Below, in pieces: positions 50,327-58,473 of a DNA stretch of 64,000 nt. The notes under the pieces were generated by a model. The model was not told the DNA's origin. It made no database searches and saw only the letters and a list, made by a program, of their open reading frames with translations. The DNA comes from Nocardia sp. NBC_01329 (GTDB lineage: Bacteria; Actinomycetota; Actinomycetes; Mycobacteriales; Mycobacteriaceae): contig NZ_CP108381.1 in assembly GCF_035956715.1 (NCBI RefSeq), positions 372,001 through 436,000 of the forward strand, read 5' to 3'. Within the stretch, counting starts at the first letter, position 1. Each line of letters begins with the position of its first letter. The translations under genes were made by a program, and so were the position numbers.

Positions 50327-51541
50327 GTGGTGGTACCGATACACAACCGGTCCGATCGCGAAACGACGCTGCGCAAGGTCTGGGCCGCTGTGCAGTACAA
50401 GCTGGCGGCGTTGGGGATGGTGCTGATCATCGCCCTGGCCGTGGTCTTCTCGCTGGTCATGTTCTTCGGCGGATTCACCCCCAAGGAACCGGTGACCATC
50501 GTGGTGCCGCGCAGCGGGCTGGTGATGGACTCCGCCGCCAAGGTGAAATTCCGCGGTGCGGAGGTCGGCCGGGTCGGCAAGATCGAACCGGAGAACGGAG
50601 AAGTACGCCTCGAACTGGATATGAATCCCGACCTCATGCGGCTCGTACCGGGCAATGCGCAGGTCGATATTCGCTCCACCACGGTATTCGGCGCCAAGTA
50701 CGTGAATTTCGTGGAGCCCGCGCAGCCCGCGGGCCGGCTACAACCGGGACAGGTACTGCGCGGTGATTCGGTGACCGTCGAATTCAACACCCTGTTCGAG
50801 CGACTCACCGAAGTGCTGAACATGGTCCAACCGGAGAAACTCAACGCGACGCTCACCGCCCTGGGTACCGCACTCCAGGGCCGCGGTCAGCTACTCGGAG
50901 ACCTGCTGGTGAACGCGGACCGCCTGCTGCGCGAGCTCAATCCGAGCCTGCCCGCGCTGCAACACGATTTCCGGTCCACCGCCGCGGTGACGAACCTCTA
51001 CGCCGATACGGCGCCCGACCTGCTGCGCACCGTCGACAACGTCACGGCCCTGAGTCACACCCTTACGGATAACGAACAGAGCTTCGACGCACTGTTGCTC
51101 GATACGATCGGCCTGGCCGATACCACGGGCGCGGTGCTGAACGAGAACGAGCAGAGCCTGGTCACCGCCCTGGACCTGCTACGACCCACGACCGACCTGC
51201 TCAATGCGTACAAACCCGCCCTGTACTGCGTCATCCGCGGGCTCGCCAAGGCCATGCCGTTGGCCGACGATCTGTTCGGCGGCCGCAATCCGGGTGCCTC
51301 GTTCAACGCGAGCTTCATGTACGGCGCCGAGGCCTACCAGTATCCGAACGATCTGCCGAAGGTGAACGCCACCGGCGGACCGCGCTGCGCGGGGGTGCTG
51401 GACCGGGCGCCGGGCAGCCATGCCGACTACGTGGTCACCGATACCTCGGAGGTGAATCCCTTCATCCCGTCCACCCGGATCTATCAGAACCATCCGACGG
51501 TGTTCGAGGTCCTCTTCGCCGGTATGCCCGGTATGCGCTGA
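50327..51541 (+). CDS. Mce-family (MceA-like) lipid-transport protein, orphan
   Basis: The product is 404 residues. A basic N-terminal segment and one membrane helix (about 25-48) lead to the MCE domain (VTIVVPRSGLVMDSAAKVKFRGAEVGRVG, RSTTVFGAKYVNFVEP) and a long helical region; the C-terminal third is typical of MceA-D proteins. Mce subunits form the cell-envelope channel part of ABC-type lipid or sterol importers. Here no yrbE/mce partners flank it. GTG 50327 follows GAGGCAGG. Its promoter shares TGTCTGGACA with the P450 locus, so it may import a substrate for that pathway with a permease encoded elsewhere. Confidence 0.85.
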   Translation: MVVPIHNRSDRETTLRKVWAAVQYKLAALGMVLIIALAVVFSLVMFFGGFTPKEPVTIVVPRSGLVMDSAAKVKFRGAEVGRVGKIEPENGEVRLELDMNPDLMRLVPGNAQVDIRSTTVFGAKYVNFVEPAQPAGRLQPGQVLRGDSVTVEFNTLFERLTEVLNMVQPEKLNATLTALGTALQGRGQLLGDLLVNADRLLRELNPSLPALQHDFRSTAAVTNLYADTAPDLLRTVDNVTALSHTLTDNEQSFDALLLDTIGLADTTGAVLNENEQSLVTALDLLRPTTDLLNAYKPALYCVIRGLAKAMPLADDLFGGRNPGASFNASFMYGAEAYQYPNDLPKVNATGGPRCAGVLDRAPGSHADYVVTDTSEVNPFIPSTRIYQNHPTVFEVLFAGMPGMR

Positions 51542-51968
51542 GCCCCGCCCCGGCGCGGTCTCAAGATCCGTTCTCGGGCTGACCGGGCCCGGGGCGGACA
51601 CACATCACGCCGCCGCACGGTTTGTCCGAGAGCCCGGCGGGGTTCGGGTGGACGGTCGGGCGCCGGTGCGCGGGCGCACGCAGTTCGTGACGATTGCGGC
51701 TCCGTGGGCCGCGGGCGGTGCGACGTCGTTTCACCGGGCGGCTCCCGGAGCGCCGTCGAGCGCGGCGGTCCGAACCCGGCCCGAGGTGTGGTTCCGGGAA
51801 CCCCCGGAACCACCCGGGAAGGCCCCGGTAGTGCCCGGTGCCGCATGGGGCGAACCTGTCGGTGGCCAGTTGCTCATGGCCCCCAGTCTGGCGGATGCCC
51901 CCTCGAACGGTCGCAACGGGGTTTGACCGGCCGCGCTCCTGCCTGCCCGATCGAGGGGGCGAACCGGC
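51542..51968. other. 427-bp intergenic region with hairpins, no gene supported
   Basis: I find no family-like ORF. A GC-rich 9-bp inverted repeat (51545-51553 with 51589-51597) lies just after the mce-like gene and could end its transcript. An 11-bp perfect hairpin sits at 51788-51813. A plus-strand frame (51648-51926) is rich in Pro/Arg/Gly without similarity. Confidence 0.4.
51788..51813. terminator. Perfect 11-bp hairpin, probable bidirectional terminator
   Basis: GTGGTTCCGGG (51788-51798), loop AACC, CCCGGAACCAC (51803-51813), located between two convergent transcripts (mce-like and dioxygenase genes). Confidence 0.5.
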
Positions 51969-52904
51969 TCAGGAAGCCAGCCGCCGCGGCGCCTCGACCA
52001 CCGAATAGTGCTCGGCGTCACCGGTGAGAACGGTGCTGGGTCGGCCGTCGACACCCACCGGGATATCACCGGCGAGGGTGATCCGGGTCAACCGGCGGGG
52101 CAGACCGTCGTAATCGTTGACCGCGTAGTGCTGAGTCGCGCGGTTGTCCCAGATCGCGACATCGCCGAGCTGCCAATCCCAGCGCACCGTGTTCTCCAGC
52201 CGGGTCACCCGATCCTGGAAGAGCCGGAACAGCGTCTGCGATTCGGTGGTCGAGAAACCGACGAAGTTCCGCACGAAATGGCCGAGCAGCAGCGCGCGCT
52301 CCCCGCTCTCCGGGTGCACCCGCACCACCGGATGTTCGGTCTCGTACAACGAGGACTCGAACTCGGCGCGGTGCTCACGGGTCTTCTCGTCGGGGTTCTC
52401 GCCGTGGCGGCCCACATAGTCGTAGACATTGGTGTGCACGGCCCGCAAATTCTCGGCCAGCAGCCGCAGCGGCTCGGGCAGTGAATCGTAGGCCGCCACG
52501 GTAGAGGCCCAGGTAGTGGTGCCACCGTAGGGCGGCAGTGTGACCGCCCGCAGGATCGACGCCTTCGGAACCCGATCCACGAAGGTCACATCGGTGTGCC
52601 AGCTGTTGGCGCTGCCGTACTCCGAGTCGATGGCCAGGGTTTTCTCGCCGTGTGAGGTGACCGTCGGATGCGGGGTGGTCGGGCTGCCGAGCAGTTCGGC
52701 GAACTCGTACTGACCGTCCTCGGTGAGCTGGTCCTGACCGCGGAAGAAGATGACCTTGTGTTCCACCAGTGCCTTGCGGATGGTCTCCACGGCCGCCGGG
52801 CCGAGGTCACCGCCCAAGCGCACCCCGTCGATCCGCGCTCCGATCCTGGACCCGAGTTTGACCGCAACGGGGAGGGTGGTGGGGGTGGTGTTGTCGGATG
52901 TCAT
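51969..52904 (-). CDS. TauD/TfdA-family dioxygenase (alkylsulfatase-like)
   Basis: The product is 311 residues, an Fe(II)/2-oxoglutarate-dependent oxygenase. The HxD pair is His103-Asp105 in WHTDVTF, the distal His is in TQHYAVNDY, and the 2-oxoglutarate Arg is in [11 protein letters not shown]. The sequence follows the type II alkylsulfatase Rv3406 closely ([49 protein letters not shown]). That enzyme oxidatively cleaves sulfate esters to release sulfate. ATG 52904 has GAGG nearby. The organism probably uses it to obtain sulfur from alkyl sulfates. Confidence 0.87.
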   Translation of the reverse strand: MTSDNTTPTTLPVAVKLGSRIGARIDGVRLGGDLGPAAVETIRKALVEHKVIFFRGQDQLTEDGQYEFAELLGSPTTPHPTVTSHGEKTLAIDSEYGSANSWHTDVTFVDRVPKASILRAVTLPPYGGTTTWASTVAAYDSLPEPLRLLAENLRAVHTNVYDYVGRHGENPDEKTREHRAEFESSLYETEHPVVRVHPESGERALLLGHFVRNFVGFSTTESQTLFRLFQDRVTRLENTVRWDWQLGDVAIWDNRATQHYAVNDYDGLPRRLTRITLAGDIPVGVDGRPSTVLTGDAEHYSVVEAPRRLAS

Positions 52905-53010
52905 GAGCACCTCACGGTTCGAGAGCGGAATCGTTCGCTCTCCGAGCACACCACCGGCCCCCGGCACCGAACAGGGTTGCGGTCGCGCTGATCACAACGG
53001 TGCGGCACCC

Positions 53011-53112
53011 GGCCGGAGCGAAGGGGGAGGTACGCCTGGGTTGGGGGTGTGTTGTTGCTGTTTTCGGGGTTGCTTGTGGACGCGCACGGCCGGAGCGAAG
53101 GCGGAGGTACGC
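53011..53112. repeat. Two copies of the 25-bp core seen at 29.8 kb
   Basis: The cores are at 53011-53035 and 53088-53112, each GGCCGGAGCGAAG then GSGGAGGTACGC. The second is preceded by CGCGCAC, as in the 29.8 kb copies, and ends one base before the stop codon of the endonuclease IV gene on the minus strand. Confidence 0.8.
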
Positions 53113-53113
53113 C

Positions 53114-53884
53114 TTACGCGAGATGTTCGCGCAGATAGGCCAGATCGTCGGCCAGACCCTCGGCCGGGGTCTCCAGCACCACCGGTGCGTCCGCGGTACG
53201 GCACACCTCGGTGAGCAGGCCCGGATCGATGGTGCCCTCGGCGAAGTTGGCGTGCCGGTCGGCGCCCGAATCGAACTCGTCGCGGGAGGAGTTGAGATGC
53301 ACCAGATCGATCCGGCCCGTGATGGCCCGGATCCGCTCGACCACACCTACCAGATTCTCGCCGCCCGCCCAGGCGTGACAGGTATCGAGGCAGAACCCGG
53401 CACCGTATTCGCCCACGGCGTCCCACAGGCGGGCGATATTGTCGAAATACCGGGCCATGGCATGGTTCCCGCCGGCGGTGTTCTCGATCAGGATCGGTAC
53501 CGCGAACCCGCCCTTGTCCTGCTGGCGTTCGAAGAGTTTGCGCCAGTTGACGAACCCGGCCTCCATCTCGGCGTCGGACCGTACATGGCCGCCGTGCACG
53601 ACCAGCCCGAACGCGCCGAGTTCGGCGGCCGCCTGTGCCTGCAGGGCCACCGCATTGCGCGAGGGCATCCGCAATCGGTTGTTGGTGCTGGCGACATTGA
53701 TCTGATAGGAGGAATGGACCACTACGTCGATCGGGCTGGCCCGGATCTGCTCGGTCGCCGGATGCGGTTGCGGCTTGTCCCAGCTCTGCGGATCCACCAC
53801 GAACAATTGGACGACATCGGCGCCGAGTCGCTCGCCGTACCCGATCGGGTCGCTGTCCGTGCGGACGTGTGCTCCAATGCGCAT
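53114..53884 (-). CDS. nfo: Endonuclease IV (AP endonuclease)
   Basis: The product is 256 residues of the TIM-barrel AP endonuclease 2 family. It has the opening MRIGAHV, VVHSSYQINVAS, LVVHGGHV, IENTAGG, CLDTCHAWAGG, DLVHLNSSRDEFDSGADRHAN and LETPAEG. These segments carry the His, Glu and Asp that bind the three zinc ions. It cleaves DNA at abasic sites in base excision repair. It is somewhat shorter than the usual ~280 residues but complete from start to end. A repeat element follows the gene, so it lies between the alkylsulfatase-like gene and the kinase locus. Confidence 0.88.
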   Translation of the reverse strand: MRIGAHVRTDSDPIGYGERLGADVVQLFVVDPQSWDKPQPHPATEQIRASPIDVVVHSSYQINVASTNNRLRMPSRNAVALQAQAAAELGAFGLVVHGGHVRSDAEMEAGFVNWRKLFERQQDKGGFAVPILIENTAGGNHAMARYFDNIARLWDAVGEYGAGFCLDTCHAWAGGENLVGVVERIRAITGRIDLVHLNSSRDEFDSGADRHANFAEGTIDPGLLTEVCRTADAPVVLETPAEGLADDLAYLREHLA

Positions 53885-53993
53885 ACCGTCAGACTATCGG
53901 CCCGAACCGACAGCCGGGCCTCGTGTTGCGCCCGGGTGGTGCGGGAAGATACACCGGTAGAAACGCGTACGACCCGATGAGGGGGAATCGGCC

Positions 53994-55379
53994 ATGCTCG
54001 AGCCCGGTGACGACTTCGCGGGCTATGCCATCCGGCGGCGACTGGGCGTCGGCGGAATGGGCATGGTGTTCCTCGCCCGGCATCCGCGGCTCCCGCGGCT
54101 GGTCGCGCTGAAACTGCTCAACCCGCAGCTGTACTCCGACCGAGAGATCCGGCTGCGTTTCGAACGCGAATCCGAACTCGCGGGCCGGCTCGAGCACCCG
54201 AACATCGTCACCGTCTACGACCGCGGTGCCGAGGGAAAACAGCTCTGGATCTCGATGCAGTACGTACCGGGCTCGGACGCCTCGCTGGTGGATCTGCACG
54301 TCCTCGACCCGCGGCGGGCGGTGCAGATCGTCGCCGATACCGGGATCGCCCTCGATTTCGCCCACGCCAACGGGGTCCTGCACCGGGATGTGAAACCGGG
54401 CAACATCCTGCTCGCGAAACCACCCATCGGGCAGCCGGAACGGGTATTGCTCACCGATTTCGGTATCGCCGGGGTGCGTGATGCCGAAACGACCATCGCC
54501 GGGGCCGATACCATCACCGCGACCCTCGCCTACGCCGCACCCGAACAGCTCACCGGCGCGAAACTCGATCAACGCGGCGATCAGTACTCGCTGGCCTGCA
54601 CATTGTTCTGGTTGCTCACCGGGTCCGGACCATATCGGGGAAACAATCCGGCCGAACTCATCCAGGCCCACCTGACCGCTCCGGTGCCCCGGGTCAGCCG
54701 GATCCGGGCGGGGCTGCCGCCCGGGCTCGACGAGGTACTGGCGCGGGCGCTGGCGAAGAGCCCCACCGACCGGTTCCTCAGCTGCGCCGAATTCGCTGCC
54801 GCCGCCGCGCAGGCGCTGCGCCCCCGCGGGCCGCGCGGCGGACGGCCGCCGGGGGTTCGATTGCGGCCCGATCAACGGCATCCGGTACCGACCGGCCGGC
54901 GCCCCGGACCTCCGCCGGGTTACGGATCGGGGGAGTTCCGGCAGCCGCCGGTCCGGGGCGTGCCGCCCTACCCGTCCACCGAATACCGCCGCCCCGGCCC
55001 CGCGGCGCCTCGGCATCGATCCGCCGAATACCCGCCTGCCGAATATCCGCAGTCCACCTCGGGTCCGCCCTATCGGTCCGCCGAATACCGGCAACCCGGT
55101 CCGGGCGGTCCGCCGCAGGCACCCGGCGACCACCGACCGCCGGGTGCCGGACCGCACCACGGTTCGGCAGAGTTCCAGCAGCCCGGCCCCGGGGCCCGGC
55201 GTGCGCCCGAGACCGCGACTCCGGCCGACGAGCGGGTCACCCGCCCCGATCGACCGCACCGTTCGAGCCCGGCCGAACCGGCGATGATCGAGCTTCCCGG
55301 TTTCCGGAACCGGCCCGGGGTGACCCCGCCGCCGGCGCAACCCCACCGGCCCCCCGCAGACCCCGGGGGTCCGCCCTGA
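53994..55379 (+). CDS. Serine/threonine protein kinase, soluble, Pro-rich tail
   Basis: The product is 461 residues. The kinase domain (1-275) has LGVGGMGMVF, Lys40, HRDVKPGN with Asp132, LLTDFGIAGV and a GTxxYAAPEQL-type activation segment end. The rest is a Pro-, Arg- and Tyr-rich disordered tail with SAEY/STEY/PAEY motifs and no membrane segment. It resembles the soluble actinobacterial Hanks kinases. The closest relative by sequence is the next gene; together they are a tandem duplication, but this copy has lost or never had the membrane and sensor part. ATG 53994 follows GAGGGGG. Confidence 0.9.
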   Translation: MLEPGDDFAGYAIRRRLGVGGMGMVFLARHPRLPRLVALKLLNPQLYSDREIRLRFERESELAGRLEHPNIVTVYDRGAEGKQLWISMQYVPGSDASLVDLHVLDPRRAVQIVADTGIALDFAHANGVLHRDVKPGNILLAKPPIGQPERVLLTDFGIAGVRDAETTIAGADTITATLAYAAPEQLTGAKLDQRGDQYSLACTLFWLLTGSGPYRGNNPAELIQAHLTAPVPRVSRIRAGLPPGLDEVLARALAKSPTDRFLSCAEFAAAAAQALRPRGPRGGRPPGVRLRPDQRHPVPTGRRPGPPPGYGSGEFRQPPVRGVPPYPSTEYRRPGPAAPRHRSAEYPPAEYPQSTSGPPYRSAEYRQPGPGGPPQAPGDHRPPGAGPHHGSAEFQQPGPGARRAPETATPADERVTRPDRPHRSSPAEPAMIELPGFRNRPGVTPPPAQPHRPPADPGGPP

Positions 55380-55396
55380 CGCCGGACTCGGGCGGG

Positions 55397-55429
55397 ACGG
55401 CCGCACCGCGTCGTGCCCGTTGCGGCCGT
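55397..55429 (+). terminator. Terminator after the first kinase gene
   Basis: Arms ACGGCCGCA (55397-55405) and TGCGGCCGT (55421-55429) flank a 15-base loop, 18 bases past the stop. Confidence 0.5.
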
Positions 55430-55593
55430 GTCGCGGCTGCGTATGCGTACCGGTGAGAGCCCTCGGGGCCAACTCGTCTGCTGCTATGGTTTCGATGATT
55501 TCGCGTGCCCGGACCACTGCGGTCCGGACACGCTTTTCGTCTACGCCTGCGTACCGGTGGGTCCCGGTCCCGCAGGCGGGAATTGGAGCAACC

Positions 55594-57462
55594 ATGCTGG
55601 CCAACGGCGATGTTTTCGCCGGCTATGTCATCGACCGGCAGCTCGGCCGGGGTGGGATGGGCTCGGTATACCTCGCGAAACATCCGCGGCTGCCGCGGAT
55701 GACAGCGCTCAAGCTGCTGAATCGGGAGATGTTCTTCGACAAGGAGGTGCGCGCCAGATTCGAACGGGAGGCCGATCTGGTCGCCCGGCTGGACCACCCC
55801 AATATCGTCACGGTCTACGACCGTGGTCTCGAGGACGAACAGCTGTGGATCTCGATGCAGTACATCGACGGTATCGATGCCGCGTCGGTGGATCCGCAGA
55901 AGCTGCCGCCCGAACGTGCCGTCCAGATCATCGCCGAAACCGCGTCCGCACTCGACTACGCGCACGGTATGGGAGTGATGCACCGGGATGTGAAACCGGC
56001 CAACATCCTGCTGGCCCGCTCCACCGGTGGCCGCGGTGAGCGGGTCTACCTGACCGATTTCGGTATCGCCCGCCTGCGTGACGACACCGGACATCTCACC
56101 CAGACCGGGACGTTCACCGCCACACTGGCCTACGCGTCGCCGGAACAGCTCACCGGCGCCGACCTCGACCACCGTTCGGACCAGTACTCGCTGGCCTGCT
56201 CGCTGTACTGGTTGCTCACCGGCAGCGGCCCGTTCACCTCCACCAACCCGGCGGGGGTCATCCAGGGGCATCTGCAGTCGCCGCCGCCGTCACTGCACGC
56301 GGCCCGGCCGGAACTGCCGCCCTCGCTGGACGTGGTGCTGGCCAAGGCGATGGCGAAACATCCCGACGACCGATTCGCCTCGTGCAGCGAGTTCGCCGAA
56401 GCCGCCAAACACGCGCTGGCCTCGCCCAGTTCGCCGGGGATTCCGCAGGCAGTCCCGCCGACCGCGATCAATCCGCTCCACCAGCCCGGCCCCTACAACA
56501 GCGGGGCGAACCAATATCCCAGCACTGTCGCACCTCAGCCCTACGCCAGCGGCATTCGAGCACAGCCCTATGCGGGCGTCCAGGGTTCGCAGCCGTACGG
56601 CAGCGCTACCCACGGGCAGCCGTACGGCAGTGGAGTCCAGGGCCAGCCCTACGCGGCGCCGGGCCAGCAGCAGTACGCGAGCGGATTCCAGCAGGGTCCC
56701 GGCGATCCGCATCAGCAGCCCTACGGCGGCACCCTCGGGTACACCGATCCGGTCGGCCAGTCGTTCGGCGGCGGGACCCCGGGCGGATACACCCAGCCCA
56801 CCAGCTACCCGCAGCCGATGTCGCAGATCCCGCAGGGCCCGCGGCGGTCTACCTCGAATACCGGGCTGATCGCCGCCATCTGTATCGGGCTCGTGGTCCT
56901 GATCGGCGTCGTCATCGGTGTGGTGGCACTGGCCACCAGTGGCGGAGGCGGTGGAACCGACCCCACGGCCGCCGGGACCAGCACTCAGACCACCGCGGCG
57001 CCGGTCCCCGCGACCGCGGATTCCATCAGTAAGGAGTTCCCGCAGCTGGTGCCGAAGTCGACCTCGGAAGAAGTCGGCTACAACAGTGCGAAATGCTGGG
57101 AAACCGACAACAGCTATACGCCCAGCCCCGACGACGGCGAACCCGATCTCGGCAAATGGGCCTGGCAGTGGCGCTGCTACGGCGGTAACAACAACGACGA
57201 CCCGTTCTATCGGATCTACGCCTACGCCTCCGCGGCCGAGGTGGAATCGGTGGTGAAGGGGCTGCCCGGGACTTCGGAGAAATCCAGCGACACCAATGGT
57301 GGCCAGACCTACACCAACTACAAGTGGGACAGTGACGGCCCGAAGATGGTCACGGTGTTCACCGACCAGCCGGAACGGGCCCAGTATCTGATGTACACCG
57401 ACGGTATCGTCGGCACCATCGACGAGATGCTGACCTGGTGGAAGTCGGCGCCGCTGAACTGA
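55594..57462 (+). CDS. Membrane-anchored serine/threonine protein kinase
   Basis: The product is 622 residues. The kinase domain (1-275) has LGRGGMGSVY, Lys40, HRDVKPAN with Asp132, DFGIARL and TFTATLAYASPEQL. A 140-residue Gln/Tyr/Pro/Gly-rich linker with repeated QPYGS/QPYA units leads to one membrane helix (about 424-447) and an extracellular domain of about 170 residues with two cysteines (SAKCWET, QWRCYGG). This matches the receptor-kinase architecture of PknH-type proteins. GGAGCAACC precedes ATG 55594. It is a tandem paralogue of the soluble kinase upstream. The ligand sensed is unknown. Confidence 0.92.
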   Translation: MLANGDVFAGYVIDRQLGRGGMGSVYLAKHPRLPRMTALKLLNREMFFDKEVRARFEREADLVARLDHPNIVTVYDRGLEDEQLWISMQYIDGIDAASVDPQKLPPERAVQIIAETASALDYAHGMGVMHRDVKPANILLARSTGGRGERVYLTDFGIARLRDDTGHLTQTGTFTATLAYASPEQLTGADLDHRSDQYSLACSLYWLLTGSGPFTSTNPAGVIQGHLQSPPPSLHAARPELPPSLDVVLAKAMAKHPDDRFASCSEFAEAAKHALASPSSPGIPQAVPPTAINPLHQPGPYNSGANQYPSTVAPQPYASGIRAQPYAGVQGSQPYGSATHGQPYGSGVQGQPYAAPGQQQYASGFQQGPGDPHQQPYGGTLGYTDPVGQSFGGGTPGGYTQPTSYPQPMSQIPQGPRRSTSNTGLIAAICIGLVVLIGVVIGVVALATSGGGGGTDPTAAGTSTQTTAAPVPATADSISKEFPQLVPKSTSEEVGYNSAKCWETDNSYTPSPDDGEPDLGKWAWQWRCYGGNNNDDPFYRIYAYASAAEVESVVKGLPGTSEKSSDTNGGQTYTNYKWDSDGPKMVTVFTDQPERAQYLMYTDGIVGTIDEMLTWWKSAPLN

Positions 57463-57473
57463 GGCGCATGGGT

Positions 57474-57507
57474 AACGGCGGGCACCGGGTACGCGGTGCC
57501 CGCCGTT
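57474..57507 (+). terminator. Terminator of the membrane kinase gene
   Basis: Perfect 14-bp arms AACGGCGGGCACCG (57474-57487) and CGGTGCCCGCCGTT (57494-57507) enclose a 6-base loop, 11 bases after the stop. Confidence 0.75.
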
Positions 57508-57629
57508 TCGCTCGCGTATCCCGTCGCGACCTGTCATCCCACCCGCGTATCGGCGGGCACTGCGAGGTGTACAGGTAGTCAGGGCCATCCCGGATGGCGC
57601 CTCTCGCGGCGGCCCGACAGACTGGACCC

Positions 57630-58406
57630 ATGACTGCTCACGCTGTCGACGTGGACCCGGCCGAGCCGGGCGCCCCGTCCACCGTCGCCGCCGGCGCCAT
57701 CGAACTGACCAAGGTCTACGGGACCGGGGATACGCGGGTCACCGCGCTGGACGCCGTATCGGTCGATTTCGGGCGGGGCGAGTTCACCGCGATCATGGGC
57801 CCGTCCGGGTCCGGGAAATCGACCCTCATGCACTGTCTGGCAGGCTTGGACGAGGCGAGCTCGGGCCGGGTGGTGATCGGCGACACCGAACTCACCGATC
57901 TGTCCGACAAACAGATGACCGCGCTGCGGCGGGACCGCATCGGTTTCGTCTTCCAAGCGTTCAACCTGGTCCCGACCCTGACCGCGCTGGAGAACATCAC
58001 CCTGCCGCTGGATATCGCCGGGCGCACCCCGGACGCCGAATGGCTCGCCACTGTGCTGAAACGGCTCGGTCTCGAGGACCGTCTAGGGCACCGGCCCAGC
58101 GAACTGTCCGGCGGCCAGCAGCAGCGGGTCGCCTGCGCGCGGGCGCTGGCGGGCAAACCGCAGATCATCTTCGGCGACGAACCGACCGGCAACCTGGACT
58201 CGCGATCCTCCGGTGAGGTTCTGTCCATCCTGCGGGCGGCGGTGGACGAATTCGGTCAGACGGTCGTCATCGTCACCCACGAACCCACCGCCGCGGCCTA
58301 CGCGGACCGGGTCGTGTTCCTGGCGGACGGCCGGATCGTGGACGAGATGCGCGATCCGACCGCCGATTCGGTGCTGGACCGGATGAAAGCGCTGGAGGTC
58401 CGGTGA
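57630..58406 (+). CDS. ABC transporter ATP-binding protein (LolD/MacB type)
   Basis: The product is 258 residues. Walker A MGPSGSGKST, Q-loop FVFQAFNLVPTLT, signature ELSGGQQQRVACARAL and Walker B IIFGDEPTGNLD are all intact, and the sequence matches the LolD/MacB class that pairs with FtsX-like permeases. ATG 57630 starts the conserved protein. It is followed by the FtsX-like permease gene after 67 bases. Together they should move a lipoprotein, peptide or lipid across or out of the membrane. Confidence 0.93.
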   Translation: MTAHAVDVDPAEPGAPSTVAAGAIELTKVYGTGDTRVTALDAVSVDFGRGEFTAIMGPSGSGKSTLMHCLAGLDEASSGRVVIGDTELTDLSDKQMTALRRDRIGFVFQAFNLVPTLTALENITLPLDIAGRTPDAEWLATVLKRLGLEDRLGHRPSELSGGQQQRVACARALAGKPQIIFGDEPTGNLDSRSSGEVLSILRAAVDEFGQTVVIVTHEPTAAAYADRVVFLADGRIVDEMRDPTADSVLDRMKALEVR

Positions 58407-58473
58407 CGCACCACGAGGCGTGCCGGAGCGCGGGGTCCGCGGTGCGGACCCGGGCTGCGGAGGTGGTCCGGTA

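Noticed and set aside
51648..51926. A 92-codon plus-strand frame between the mce-like and dioxygenase genes
   Set aside because: Pro/Arg/Gly-rich content without similarity, no clear ribosome site, and it contains the perfect hairpin at 51788.
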